A stretch of 64,000 bases of DNA. Source: Paramacrobiotus metropolitanus (lineage: Eukaryota; Tardigrada; Eutardigrada; Parachela; Macrobiotidae). Location of the stretch: NCBI RefSeq assembly GCF_019649055.1, contig NW_026570310.1:496001-560000 (forward strand), written 5' to 3'. The notes beneath the pieces are model-generated. The model made no database searches. It saw only the letters and a list, made by a program, of their open reading frames with translations, and was not told the origin of the DNA. Shown here in pieces: positions 24,490 to 38,215 of this stretch. The stretch's first letter is position 1. Each line of letters begins with the position of its first letter. The translations under genes and the position numbers were made by a program.

Positions 24490-24797
24490 CGGCGGCAAAG
24501 GCTGAACAGGATAAGGTAACCAAGTACCAGAACATCACCCCGGACTACCTGTTCAGCGCACTGGGCTTTGAAACTCTAGGACCAAACGGACCGGAAGCTT
24601 CCCGTCTGCTGACGGAAGTGGGTAGAAGAGTACGGCAAGAAACTGGCGAGGCAAGAGCACCGGAATACCTGCGCCAGCGTATCAGCATAGAAATCCAGCG
24701 CGGGAACGCGGCCTCCGTTCAGGGAACAGCTCCACCGGGAGCAAATTTAGATCAGTTGTTCTCTGTTCTTAGACCTCCCGAGGCTGTTTTCTGCTGA
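24490..24797 (+). pseudogene. C-terminal tail of a non-LTR reverse transcriptase ORF
   Basis: An open frame without a start codon reads through FSALGFETLGPNGPEASRLL, then EVGRRVRQETGE, then YLRQRISIEIQRGNAASVQG, and ends at TGA 24,795-24,797. This block (an FETLG...QRIS-IQRGNA pattern) is one I recall as the extreme C-terminus of many invertebrate LINE-like reverse-transcriptase proteins. Nothing upstream of it matches an RT core, so this is a 5'-truncated insertion, typical of LINEs. An AATAAA at about 24,851 could be its own poly(A) signal. The clade is not assignable. Confidence 0.6.
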
Positions 24798-24799
24798 TT

Positions 24800-27700
24800 G
24801 AATGTACTGCGTTGTGATGTTAACTGTTGTGTATAAGCTAAATGTACCCAATAAAACTCACTATTACACGATTGCGGATGCTGCGGTTACTGCTTACTGC
24901 TATGCATTAACACGAAACGGTTTGCCGAAAATTTTGCACGGACATTTTCTTTGAAATTATGTCGAAAGAATCGCCGTTGCTGCGCTGACAGCATTTCAAT
25001 CGACAGTATTAAAGTAATACAAACAACTAATGGCAAAAATCAAGTGGGACACCGGGCGTGAATCAAGCAGAACACGGAAGTACGGCTGCTTTAAATTGGT
25101 TACCTTTAATTTCCACAATAAATGTATTATCGGTCGCAGCAATAAAGGCACATTTAACAAAAATTTGCAAAACGATGAATGTAGCTTGCTATTTTATTAG
25201 TTTATGAACTACAAAGTATGTATTGTACCTGTATGCATTTATTCACTACCTGAACGACCAAACGTAGCGATCGTAACCAAAAAAGTACACAAAGCAGCAA
25301 ATGTAAAACACTTTCAAAACGCTACTCCTTTTCGACACCAGATAAATTGTGCTTTATCATGTTTTTCGGCAAAGTACACAGACCGGCAAAGTACAAGGCG
25401 TGCTCAGAACTTTGAGCTTAACCCAGGTGGAACGAGCAGCATTTAAAACTAGTTTATTATTTTTACGCACAAACGCAGCAGCACTGGTCATGTTCATCAT
25501 CATGTCTGAAGCATTTAAATGATTTCCAAACGGGTTGAAAGTGCAATTACAAAACTTACCCTGAACTCTCGACCCTTAAGGATATGGTACCGTGCTTCTT
25601 TTAGCAGTATATCGGCCGAAATGGCTCCTGGAATTGGCCGGAATGTGTCGTCAATGCTCTCTTGAGATAAGTTCTGAAAGTTCAACGGCCGCTCATAGTG
25701 CGGCAAATTTTAAAATTCCGAGTTTGTTTTTGTTTAAATGCCATCCGTATTTAGGTGCCAGTTTTTTTGTAAGAATTTTCGAAACATGTCGACTCGCGGC
25801 ACCTGTGACTGTTTCACTCAGCATCACAAATTACACCACAGTAAATTATACACCACAGTAAATTACACACATTAGTAAGAAGCCATTCGGATAAGATCTA
25901 AACATTACATTGGCAACGTTTTACTGTTTATCGTTCAAGTGAAGAAATCTTCAGTCCTAAATATTTGTAAGAATTCGCTCTTCAATGTACGACCGCTTTT
26001 CCAAATATTGTACACATTTTTTGCAGAATGACTTAATACCAAGCACTGGTAGAATGCAGTCAGACCTTTTTCCGCTGTTTGCCTGCATTCTACCTCTTTT
26101 AACAGTTAGGCCCTTGCGCTGCTCAACAAGCTAAACGGCTTTAATTTGGAAATAAAAATGCGGAGTATAGCCCAAAGCGCTTGGCTTTTAGTTAAACGAG
26201 CTGAATATTGTAGATGCAATGAAAAAGCGGACTGATTCGCAACAGCCTAATTTTTAATATTGCGTTTCCTGGAACATCTCCCGGATACACTTGTGCCGTT
26301 TGACCTATTAGCTGTCTCGCAGCGCGCGAGCCAACCTTGCTAGAGTTTATTTTGGCTGCCAATCTTTTGTGCGACCTTTGCAGTTGTCAATATAATTATA
26401 AGGTAGTCTAACTGGTTAATGTGCATCAACTATCAAGTGCCCGTTGCCTTCTCATTTTCTTGTATGTGTTTGCAGGTTCCACATTAATTATTTTGATATA
26501 TTTGTTTTCGCCGAGTGGGGTTATCCTATTTCTGAATCTGTTCACACTACTGATTTTCTTTGACTGATTTCGTACGACCAAAAGGTTCGCGATTATGCGA
26601 GCGACAAGCTTGAGTAAAGATTCGTTAGCAAGTCTGTGTTTCCCGACATGCAGTAGGTAAGCGATGGCTGTGACCTCAGAGCCAAATGCTGCAAGGCGCG
26701 TGCAGTGGTTTAAAAATTTACGCAGATGGCAGGATCCTAGACCTGGCTACGTGAGCACGTATTCATAGCGGGAGGATAGAACTTCTACCGTTTAAAAATA
26801 TAAGAAATCACCCGCCAAGAAAAGAAAGCCATTAACCATAAGCCATAATAAGAAGCCATTAACCGTGGCGACATAATACATTTCTTAATTTTGGTTATGC
26901 TTTCTTCGAGCAGTTAACGGGGCTTCGAGCAGCCTACGGGGACAGATAGCTTGTGAAACGGTAGCCGGTAAAACTTACAACCGAGACATAATTATAGCCA
27001 TGCATTTTATGATATTTTATTTGCACCGAGCGCGACGTGCTGCAATCAAGACTTCGTCAAGTCTACACGCTCCATAGCAGAGCATACACTCTTCACAGCA
27101 GAGTTGTCTGACGCCACAAAGAGTGTATGCACAGTTTCCCAGTTCCACAATCCTAGTACAATTTCCCCGTAGTACTGGAGCTTGCGCTCGTACTATGATG
27201 TGGTTCGCAGCCACCACTAGTAATAGAACTAAAGCAAATCAAGTATTTTAACAACCGTGGTGATTGGTCGTTTTTAAAACGAATGACAGTTATCCGTATG
27301 TAGCACGCATTTTTTGTTTAGGTAAGTGCATGCGGTAGATGATGCGAGCACCTGCTGTACACCTAAAGGTTTACGTACGTAAGGCGCAAAAAAAAACAGT
27401 TGTCTTCCACCGTTACCCCGTTTATCCGCATGGAGTGAGACGTCACGGCCATACATATAGTAAAATCTGGCGCGGTAAATTAGTGTATTGTACTCTAAAG
27501 GAACTGCCCTTTCTAACCAGCAAGTTTAAGGAGAAAACCGTTTAACGAAAAATCTTGCAACCAAAACTTTTTAGTTGTATCATACATCCTGAACTTCTGG
27601 CCAGCAGAGAAATTAATACAATTAATTTGCGTGAAACGCCCTCTGCGCATTGGTCAGATGGAAACGTATCAGTATTGCAATCATATTCTGCATGATAATC

Positions 27701-30700
27701 ACCACATTCCGGCCAAAAGACAGTAAAGCAATTGAAAGCTTTACGTATGAAAGCTGTTGTTTATATTCTACCTTTGGGTCTGGAAGATTTGTAATAAGCA
27801 GCTATCCAGCAAGCAACAAGATGTGCGAGAATTTTCGAATGTTCAAGATATCCGCTTATGATTTAGCTTTACTTGTCCCAGATGCCTATCTGGTGTCAGA
27901 CGAAGCACGCAGACATTCTTGGGAATGGCCTGCCTCTGGCTGACGATGGCACTCTACCCTATTCGAGTCGGGTGTATAAAGCAACTCAAACTATAAAAGT
28001 CTTTTTAAAAAATTCTAGTGGCGCTACTTTGGAAGAATGAGCGGCACCAAGAAGAAAATCACCGGCACCTCCAAAATACTTCTCCTTATGCCCAAAAACC
28101 GAAGATGACACAACGTTTCACCGGAGAACTGGAAATCATGTCAGCTGATTTTATTATACTTATATATTCGGATGTTTATTATACCCAAAACACGGCAATT
28201 GTTTATTTATTATTAAACACGGCAACAATTTGTACGGCAATTTCCGGATTACTTCACCATAGTTTCGTCCCTGATGGTCTTATGGTGACAGTATTTGCAG
28301 CCACTATTGGTCAAAAACTAAGAATCTCGAGGCTACGAATGGGGAAAGCAGGTCGACTGACACAGCGTAGTGAAGATCACCAATGCAGTCTGGGACAGAC
28401 GAAAAACCAATCGAGGATGCTCAGTTTATTAAAAATAATGATATTTCTTAGAATCACGAAAATTCTCATAAGACATATATCAGAAATATGCCGTCTCTCT
28501 CTCGCGGAATGCGGGAAACATAAAAAACCCAAAGGTTAATGAGAAACGCTTACCTAACGGCTAACGATCAATGGCAAGTATATAGGCTCCCTCAACAGTC
28601 AACGCAGAGTCCAAGTAATCAAAATAATTTTTTGAAGCAAATCACAAAATATGGGTCGGTAAACGACAGTAAAGTTATACGGCGACGGCGACGGCGACGG
28701 CGACGCAATAGTGAGACTTTTCTGTGCCAAAGAAAACCTCTAGTTCGCAGTGCTGTAAAAGCGCTCGGCGCACCGAACTTTTATTGCGGCCCATTCACTA
28801 ACTGGAAATCCGAACGCAATTAATTTACGTTAAAACACGTTATGAAAGCGCGGCAGTACATGCGCAATTTCTTTGCTGTGAGAAACTTCCGCATGTTCCG
28901 TTATGCCTCATTCATATTCATTGCGCATTCATGTCTTAAGCAATATTATCGCACCTGTTACCTGTTAAGCGCTCACAAAAAATTACTATCTGTATGAGCA
29001 GCATCGGGGTGAAGTGTTATGATATTGCATTATAATATTTTGGAACTGGAATCTGTGCTTATCATTCCCTAAATAGTTTTCGTGTCTGTGACAATTGTAG
29101 CAGTTGAGATCAAAGCCGGACGATTCCCAGTGGACGAATTGCGGTTCCTTGAATGTTTAGTCACACCAGCGACGAACACTGCGTCTAATCACCGGACGCA
29201 GGAGCACTGTTAGCATTCCAAGCAGATGCTGGAATTCGGTTATATATTTAAAGCGTATAACGAGAAATTACGGCAATGTATCGACACGTTGCCTTGGACG
29301 ATATTTTTGTTAGCACGAATGCCATCATACGCTGGCCGGTGGCGATGCTTTTCATCCGATTCTTTGTTGTGAAGGAAAGTATATATAGACATTCACGAGC
29401 CACGCGAAATTGCAGGTACTGCTTTCGGTTACTGTTAGGCAGTGTGCGCGTCGACACTACTGCGAAGCTCTGTGGTCAAATACTTGAAGCTGACCCCATC
29501 GTCTGGTTCAGTTCCCAGCAGAGTGACTTCAAATAGAATTTGTAATCAGGAAATAATAGACCGTCATTACGCAGGAATATGGAGGGATTATTCAAGCTGA
29601 ATGTGCAGGGTTCGGCCGACTGCGTTGCAGCAGCTTTACTAAACGCTCACATGATTTTTGGGCAGAAAACCGGATTTATCAGCCCTTTTCCCTTCTCCAG
29701 AAATTCCAAGAATTCTCATGGGTAATTGCGCAAATTTTTCACGCTGGAATAATTATCGGACTTTCCCCAGAGAGGAGATTTCCTATAAAAGCATCCCAAG
29801 GGACCGGACTTCAGTTTTGCTGAAAATCATAATGATCAGTAGCTTCCGGAGCCATCCAACGTACAGGCAGAGCTTCCTGCAACAAATTGCAGGATTTGTT
29901 ATAGCAGTTCTAAGAAATTATACAATTCTACACTATACACTCTTACTTGGGCGTAAGCCAAGTCCTACTGATGCATTCCCGAGGCAATAGCCGTAATCTG
30001 CTTATGGAAAATCTGGTCGCTACTGAACAACTTGGAACTTAGGGTTGAGGTTCATGGTTGACCAGCGCTATATATGGCTGCTTGGTCATCTAAATTTTTT
30101 TATGCAGTGATATCTGCGCAGCCTCAATTTAATGTCCTCATGTGAGTAACAATCGTAACAAAAAAACTGCTTTGAACAATGTTCGCCCAAATGGGCATTT
30201 TCAAAGCACCACTTCATTCCTCTTTGCCAAGGGGTGTATCCCGTTGATATCTGCGAAAGGATAGCGCTGGCATCCACCTGGATAAGTGATTTGCATGGAC
30301 TGGACTTGGGTGTCGGGACAAAGCGGTTCATATTTCGAAGACCGCAGTTGTCAAAATACAAACACTGGATTCGCTTTTTCCGTGCCCTCTTGTAGTCATG
30401 ATGATAAATAAACGGGATAACACCGCGCCGCAATGGATCCATGCGGACGCGCAATTCCTTACTTCAAATTGGCATTAATATGTTGTAATTGTGTCATCAC
30501 TTCGAAGCGTTCACTGCGGTTTAAAATAATTTGTATCCAATTAGTTTGCTTTCACCGCCAGTCTCTGCAAAGTCCGAACTTGAAGGAGTAAAACAAACAT
30601 CTCCTGGCTGTCAGTTTTGGACTACTGTGTTCGGCTTAATGGCGCCAGAGCCCAGGGTGTTGATAGTATTTTTCGCCAGGGCAATTAAAAGTGGACACAC

Positions 30701-31970
30701 TTGATACTTTACTGTGTGAATTCGAAGAACTTTTGCGTTGCTTTACTGCCATCCTGTTCTTTAAAATCGCCTACACCAGAGGTGTACTTTTTGAAGAGCG
30801 ATAATTCAAACAGCCGCGAACGACTATGATACAATATGCCTGTGAAGCATGCCGTTCACAATTTTTACCTTAATCATGTGTGAGCAGGCATTTAAATTTT
30901 ATGCCTAGCCAGTATCAGTTTTCAAGTAGGTTTTCCGCTTTTTTTTGTATTCATAAAGTTGGAATTCATACCTTGCCACCCTCATATATAAATCCTTCAA
31001 AAATTGATCCTGTGTGTGAGGCCCAGTTGGGCTTATGGGTCAGAAGTGTCACATAAACTGTGATACTCCAGGTCTAAGTTAAACCAGACCCACCAATGTG
31101 GCAACTCGTTCACATCGTGGTATATGGGTGCAGGGCCTGAAAACTTGTGCCCACGTAGCACAAAGTGTGCTCACGTAAAGGTGCATGTGCTCACCTAGAT
31201 GAGGACTTGTGTGATGAATACTACCACTTCTACTGCCATGAGGGGCGCCCCTGCGCTAGGGGCACAGCTGCTGACCGCTGGCTACTACTGCAGCGCGGTG
31301 GGGAGGCTGACCCATGGTCTGTACTAGGTACAACCAAGTTGTCCATGCTCTACCACCACTGAGCGGCAGCTGTTACTCCGGATTGCAGTCCGGCGAGATA
31401 GCTGCCGCCCGCATATGCATACGCATTTACACCCTCTCATACGCACACGTGTATATGCATGTTATGTGCTTCTCTACCTGGTCTGCCACGAGGCCAATGG
31501 ACAGAATACGAACACATGAATGTCACACGTACTAAGGCGTGGGTAGCAGTGTATATGTTCATCTTTGTTCTGGCTCATTGAGTTGCTGAAGTATGAACAA
31601 TGCATGCGTGCCTGCATGCAAAATTCTTGCGCTGCTGATAACGAAATATTTAACGGCATATTTCCAACGAAAAAAATTAATGGCGGTATTCCTATGGCGC
31701 ATTATCAGGGTAAGATGAGTCAGTCGCTTTGCAAGTACTTACCGGACAGTAGGCCAGATGGCCAGCGTTATCTCCACTTTCTCATGGAAAATTTTTTACC
31801 TTGCAAAAGCACACGCACACACACACACACATCGAAACAACGACAACATTTTCATACGAGCGATAGTGAGTGCATCAGCGATGGTTGTTATTTTGTCGGT
31901 TTTTCGTCGATGTGAATTTATTTAATTAAATTGTCATTGGTGATACGTTGTTTCATGCGATAGTTCTTCA
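24800..31970. other. Gene-poor stretch with small repeats
   Basis: No gene I can support. The longest frames (28,018-28,539 plus, 30,086-30,454 minus) have no recognisable motif and ordinary low-quality composition. Small items are CGGCGA units repeated four to five times at 28,680-28,706, a short inverted pair (GCATACACTCTTCAC / AGAGTGTATGCAC) at 27,083-27,132, a dispersed repeat copy at 29,650-29,830, a CA microsatellite at 31,811-31,830, and a GC-richer patch with short internal echoes at 31,015-31,420. Confidence 0.4.
29650..29830 (+). repeat. Dispersed repeat, copy 2
   Basis: Inverted relative to 15,774-15,968 and clearly related to it (shared TTTTTGGGCAGAAAACCGG start, CCCTTCTC-AGAAATTCC segment and TTTTTCACGCTGGAAT). 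The family is unknown. Confidence 0.6.
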
Positions 31971-31975
31971 ACAGA

Positions 31976-34851
31976 ATGTCCCGCTTAATTGTTTGGGTAA
32001 TTGTGGCAGCTGGTTGTGTAGCGTTTTTGGCCTGCATCGTTGGTCGTCAACCATCGTCTGATTATGCCGCTGCTGCCGTGTGCCCACATTACTGCATCTG
32101 CCGTCCCACGTTCTGGAAATGCAGCGACAGTGGAGCAATGCTGTGGCCGTTGGACAACCAGCCAAACATCGTTGTCAGAGGTGTCCGCATGTTGGATTTA
32201 ACAGGATCGGATGTTGATGTGCTGCCTAATTGGAGCCCAACCCATAACTTTCCAGACCTTAAAGTTATGATTCTATCACAGACGGTCTTCGACGGCAGTC
32301 AGTGTCGCGAATTGGAATGTCTGGAGAATTTGGGCCTCAAGGTTGTCGCTCACCGCTGCCACGCAGGTATTCCAGAAATAAAAAATTTGCAAATGTTATC
32401 TATCCAAAAAAATTGCAGTGCTGTATGAAAAATTAATAATTTTTTCTAGAATTAAAATTACATTTTAGTACTTATTACTTGATGGGCTTTAGATAAGCGA
32501 ACCGGCTGTGCATATCCGCCCTGTTGTCCTTGGGTTGCATCAGCGCGTACGCGTCCTCTTCCGCCGCTGCCGGTGACCACGCCGCGCACTCCGTTGCTGC
32601 CATTTATCAGCGGAGAGACGTCCACCATATTTTCCCCATCTCGTGATCGCGACTACAGTACTCGGGCAATGGCTCCAGTGGCAGGTGACGAAAGTGGTAA
32701 GAGGGAAAAAAGTAATATTAGTGGCGGCGTCGGGAGCAGCAGCAGCATTACTTTTCCAACGGCTGCCGCTCTGCTTACGACGGAAGGCAACTTACATCAA
32801 ACCGCAACAGCTGCAGTTAACCAGCGCTTAATTGTGGTGACAACGGCTGGTGGCAGCTATTCCGATGCAGAACTAGCAACTGCTACGCAGCTGCCCGTTT
32901 ATTTTACACCGTTAATTTCGCCAGTTAGTGCACTTTCGACGTCGACAACACTGCAGTCACCAATCCCATGGGCTGCGGTGACCGCATCAAAAACTGACAA
33001 GCTCCCGGTGATTACGACGGGAACGACTACTGCTCCAGATAGTTTATCACCCGAATCCAGCAGCAGATACGAAAGTTCAAAATTACCGGCGACAAATGAG
33101 CCAAGCGTAATCTTGCGAAAAAATACCTCACCACCGCCAGTATCGGCATTTACTAAAGATTTTGTGCAGATTCCGCCGGAAGTAAATGTTAACAATGCCA
33201 TATACAGTACAGCTGCGCCCATTCAGTCTTCCGTTTCCAATATCACGCTGGCTGGCTTCGCCGCTACCACTTTCGCTCCCGCGACGCCGACTCTCGGGCT
33301 GTTGAACAACAGTGAAACCCAACTGGTTAACACTACTACAACTACTACTAGTGCCACTATCACCAACACCAATACTACCATTCTCGCACAGCTCATTAAT
33401 GCTACATTCTTTTCGAATAATGCTGATACTACTGCGCCGGCTATTTCATCCGATGGGGGCAGTACAATGCCAGCAACATTAGCTCGCGCGACGGAGATAT
33501 TAGTTAATGGCACTGCCGGTTCGGAAATTGGTCGTAACGTCATTACCGGGACTGGAGATAAGGTCGATGCTCGTTCCTTAGTGGACAGATCACTGACGTT
33601 ATCCCTGTTGTCATTAACCACACCATCTTCATTTCTAAATGACGCCGATGTTGCTGTATTATGTGCCAATATATCATGTCCTCCGTGTATGGCTGTAGGT
33701 GGAGATAATCGTATGGGTTTGTTGGCCAATCAGTTCACGGCGGCCGGTATTGCGGTAGGGAGTATCATCCTTCTGCTTTTGGTTGTCTTGTGTATCCTAT
33801 GGAAACGCGGTTTCCGAGTGACTCGTGCCACCGACAACAACAACAATAATCGTCATGCCAACATTCAGCAACGGACTGGTTTCGGTGGCCGCGGCGGGCG
33901 CCGTGTTGGGGGTCTGCCCCCATCCAGTCCAATCTTTAATCCTCCTTCCCGCCAGCAGCACCACGGCTTTTCCCCGGCAGCTGTCCTTAATCCCTGGGCA
34001 TCAGGTGGCCGACGTCACATGCCGACCCCTCGTCCACCTGCTTCTGATTTGCAAAGCGAGCAACATGCTGTGGAGGAGGATAACGAACGCTCACCACCAC
34101 GACGCCGTGCCGATCATCGCAGTGTTTCCCCCGTCTACGAGCATCCCCTGCCGTTTCCGTCACGAGTTGTTCCTGTTGATGTTCATGCCAGTTCAGCGAG
34201 CAACAATCAGGAGGAGCTTGAAGGCAAGTGAAACGACGGTCAGGATTGTCGGTCTTATCTTAATAAGGTGTTTTTTATTGCCTCGCAGAAAACCGCAACG
34301 GAAACCCTTACGTTCTGGAACCAAGCATCCAAGATAACGAACAACAGCAGCTGGAAGGCAAGTGTTGCTAGCTGGCCATGTGATAAATTATATGTTGCTT
34401 TGATGACAGATACAACGCTTTGCAAGGAATATTAATAATGAGAACCCGTATGTTTCAGCGCCAGTTTTTGTCCATCATGGACTGGACGATTTGCCGGAAG
34501 AAAGCGAAGAGTCGGACACTGCCGACGAAGGACGTGAAGGAGGAGAAGGACACGATCAGGAAGATCATGGGGACAACTGGGTTGTTGATCACCAACATGA
34601 TGGGCAAAACGGAGGGGGCGGCGGCGGTGGGTAATACAATTTTACCTGAGACTCTTGTGAAAAAATAGCATGCTTAATTTGCATTTACGGCAGGGCAGGG
34701 CGTGGATCAGCAACTTTTTGAAGAAATGGTGGCAAATTCTCCGCGAGGAGGGCGTGGTCGGGGTCGTGGCCGCGGGCGTAGATCTCATCGCGGGACTGTC
34801 GAGCGGGCTTGGAATCGTGAAGCGCGCGGTAGTCGATTGGAGCGCCGCTAA
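31976..34851 (+). CDS. Spliced LRR/mucin-like type I membrane protein
   Basis: The first exon (31,976 to about 32,420) encodes a signal peptide (IVWVIVAAGCVAFLACIVG) and then an LRR N-cap cysteine cluster (CPHYCICRPTFWKC) with one or two leucine-rich-like repeats. After a small intron the second exon (about 32,493-34,227) gives a very long Ser/Thr-rich, probably O-glycosylated stalk. A transmembrane helix (AVGSIILLLLVVLCILW, near 33,750-33,803) and an Arg/Pro/His-rich tail follow. The tail continues through three more small exons: 34,289-34,361, from 34,427, and a last Arg-Gly-rich exon of about 34,682-34,851. These blocks stay open only if spliced, with donors GCAAGTG/GTGGGT and acceptors GCAG/CAAG. 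It probably acts at the cell surface; the ligand is unknown. The first intron is the least certain. It looks like a host gene rather than a viral one. Confidence 0.6.
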
Positions 34852-35196
34852 CTGTTTTTAGAAATACTGACACGGGGTTGGTGTCGTCTTTTGTTGTACT
34901 TAATATGCCTTAATGCGCGCCTTTTGTTTACACATTCAATTTTTTTTACAGATTTTCTGAATTTTGTTGAAGTGTTCTTGTCCCCTCATTCTGTATTATC
35001 CATTTGGCTGGTACAACCTTGTCGGGAATTTCTGATTAACGAACTAGACCATTACTGGGATGCGCGCAAGCGTTTAATAAGAATAACATTTTGTTGCTTT
35101 TCACTTCATAACTGCCCGCTATGATTCTCGAGGTATATATTAGCCATTATTATAAGCACGCACGAAGGAGATAGTATTGAGCACAAACAAACAGCA
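34852..35196. other. Junction between the membrane-protein gene and the virus-like block
   Basis: T-rich, with one plus-strand frame (34,891-35,124) of no recognised family. I looked here for a terminal inverted repeat matching the far end at 55.0-55.3 kb and saw none. Confidence 0.3.
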
Positions 35197-35538
35197 TTAA
35201 TTATTGCCATTAGAGCGCACAGCTGTTCCCATTTTCTTATTAACCAGTACCTGTGCTTCACAATTTAAACATATCATCCATAATTTTCCACGCTTCTTAA
35301 TAATTATAGTACAACATCCAGCGCATTCCCGGCACTGGACGAAGCATTTAAAGTAATTTTTCAGTACTTGATGGACATGGCGGAAATTAAAATGTCGATA
35401 AATATCCAGGTATGTATATTTTTTGTATACATCCGGTGTACTGGCTTCAGCAGCAGGTTCTTGGCCTGGTCGGGAAATCGTTGTTGCCCGTAATGCGGTT
35501 TGAAAATATGCATCTAATGGGATAAGTGGTTGCTCCAT
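35197..35538 (-). CDS. Small protein with an eIF2-beta/eIF5-type C-terminal zinc ribbon
   Basis: 113 residues from the ATG at 35,538. The second half carries a helix ending VLKNYFKCFV, followed by two Cys pairs, C69-x2-C72 and C90-x2-C93, with 17 residues between them. That spacing and the V-L-K/R-x-Y-F/I-K-x-x-V-x-C lead-in match what I know of the zinc ribbon at the C-terminus of translation initiation factor eIF2-beta. The large N-terminal lysine blocks and the central domain of eIF2-beta are missing, so it could act as a decoy or modulator of the eIF2/eIF5/GCN2 system; that is inference. It lies downstream of the dsRNA-binding gene on the same strand. An alternative start at 35,628 adds 30 less typical residues. 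Other zinc-ribbon families remain possible. Confidence 0.6.
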   Translation of the reverse strand: MEQPLIPLDAYFQTALRATTISRPGQEPAAEASTPDVYKKYTYLDIYRHFNFRHVHQVLKNYFKCFVQCRECAGCCTIIIKKRGKLWMICLNCEAQVLVNKKMGTAVRSNGNN

Positions 35539-35920
35539 TATATTCTGGTAGTGGTAGAAATTGCTTACACGCGTTATACAAATTAACGTGTAATGATGAC
35601 TGACCACAGGGGTCGGTAGAGGCTGCAAAGCAAAATTCAGCCCGTAAACATAAAGTAGAAAAAATATTTAAATTGCGCAACTCGTTTCTATGGTAAACTG
35701 TCGTCTTACCAAAATCACTGTCAAGGAAACGTTTGTCGAGCGGTGTGCAGCGGGCAGAACGCCGGCAGCCTCGTCAAAAATGTCGTCGACTTCACGCTGC
35801 AGGCGGCGATGGTGGCAGGTGGTAGGTGGAGTGTTCTCACGATCATCTTCTGTCGGTGTGGCGTCTAGTGGTCTGGGACTGCTTGCCGTAATAATGGTGT
35901 GATTATTTCCGCCGCGAACA

Positions 35921-36649
35921 CTAGGCTGTGATCGGACGTTCTGCTGGTTGCGCAGAGGCACTCCTGTGTCGGTAGTTGCTTGTCGAGGCATTCTGCGGCA
36001 AATGATCCGTATTTTTTTCAGGCGCAACTGGCGTAGAGGAGAAGGAACTGTTTTTCTGTGAAATGACAATAGGACTTTCCAAGATTTCTAACAGGCGTCT
36101 AAAATATTTCCGTAAAATTGTGTGAATTAACTGGCGTGCAGCGTCACACTTGGCAAATTTATTAGTGGATCCACATCCAATAACAAAAATATCTTCGTTT
36201 GCGACAGTCGCTTGACAATTCCAGCCACTAACCTCTGCTGACGGCAGGCGGCGGTATTCAACGTCGAAATTCAGGACCGTGGCAATGTTTTCCAGCAAAG
36301 AAGGAAATGATAAACAGCGGCTGCGATATTCTGACTGCGATAATAATGATGATGACTGTGAAGAAGTAGTATTAGCGGGTAACTCGCTGCACTTTTCAAA
36401 TATGTCCAGTAACTTGGGAAGGTAGTTGCGCAGTATAATTGAAAGAAGTTTTTTGGCTGCGTCCTGCTTGGCAGTTGCACAAGATTTTCCAACACCTAGG
36501 GCAAAAACGCGTTCAGAGGAGATTCCGGCACGATGTTTGCATGTTCCAGCAGGCTCGTTTTTCTTCTTAGGGATGCTTTTGTAATCCACATCAAATGACA
36601 AAGTTCTTGCAACAAGCTTAACTATTGTGGTATAGTAGCGTCGCACCAT
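35921..36649 (-). CDS. Tandem dsRNA-binding-domain protein
   Basis: 242 residues from the ATG at 36,649. Two dsRBD-like units are seen: about residues 6-75, ending CATAKQDAAKKLLSIIL, and about 108-170, ending KFAKCDAARQLIHTIL. In both, a three-strand region is followed by the A-K-x-D-A-A helix typical of the fold. The second unit has lost some of the basic residues that contact RNA. The Ser/Arg-rich tail has no motif. I chose this start because a TATAAAA box at 36,716-36,722 (minus) is 70 nt upstream and the first domain then begins at the N-terminus; an ATG at 36,778 is also in frame. A likely role is binding double-stranded RNA and blocking RNA interference or other sensing, by analogy with viral dsRBD proteins. 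A second minus-strand frame at 35,668-36,069 overlaps its 3' end and may be a spliced extension. Confidence 0.72.
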   Translation of the reverse strand: MVRRYYTTIVKLVARTLSFDVDYKSIPKKKNEPAGTCKHRAGISSERVFALGVGKSCATAKQDAAKKLLSIILRNYLPKLLDIFEKCSELPANTTSSQSSSLLSQSEYRSRCLSFPSLLENIATVLNFDVEYRRLPSAEVSGWNCQATVANEDIFVIGCGSTNKFAKCDAARQLIHTILRKYFRRLLEILESPIVISQKNSSFSSTPVAPEKNTDHLPQNASTSNYRHRSASAQPAERPITA

Positions 36650-36715
36650 TTGAAGAAGCAAGCCGCTGATGACAAAACGGCGGCGTTTGAAACAGCCATC
36701 ACTAGCGGGCATGCT

Positions 36716-36722
36716 GATTTTA
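36716..36722 (-). promoter_or_regulatory. TATA box for the dsRNA-binding gene
   Basis: TATAAAA on the minus strand, about 70 nt before the chosen ATG. Confidence 0.45.
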
Positions 36723-36940
36723 TAAGCATATCTGCAAATCTGTCTCCTCCCATCCCTAATGCGCAGAGCAACCCCCACATTTCCAGAACGCCCACGTAGC
36801 GGCGCCGTAGCGTAACGACAGTACTTAAGCTGCAGACTGTTTCAGCAGTGGATTTATCTACTTTCATCGCTCGTCCGGGATTATTTGCCTTTATCTGTGC
36901 GCATTGTGTGTATCTGCACTGCACCTGGACTGCAAAGTGG

Positions 36941-36947
36941 TATATTA
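36941..36947 (+). promoter_or_regulatory. TATA-like box for the integrase gene
   Basis: TATATTA, followed by TCAGTG at 36,964 and TTCAGCA at 36,971, both arthropod-like initiator sequences, and the ATG at 36,995. It is divergent from the dsRNA-binding gene. Confidence 0.5.
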
Positions 36948-36994
36948 GACAATTGCGCTGCATCAGTGGTTCAGCACTGCTAAGTGGGTAAGTA

Positions 36995-38210
<1,216 letters not shown>

Positions 38211-38215
38211 GCACG

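Noticed and set aside
32573-34231. Ser/Thr-rich membrane protein as a viral envelope glycoprotein
   Set aside because: It is preceded by an LRR N-cap exon with a signal peptide and followed by several host-like small exons; it fits a cellular cell-surface protein better.
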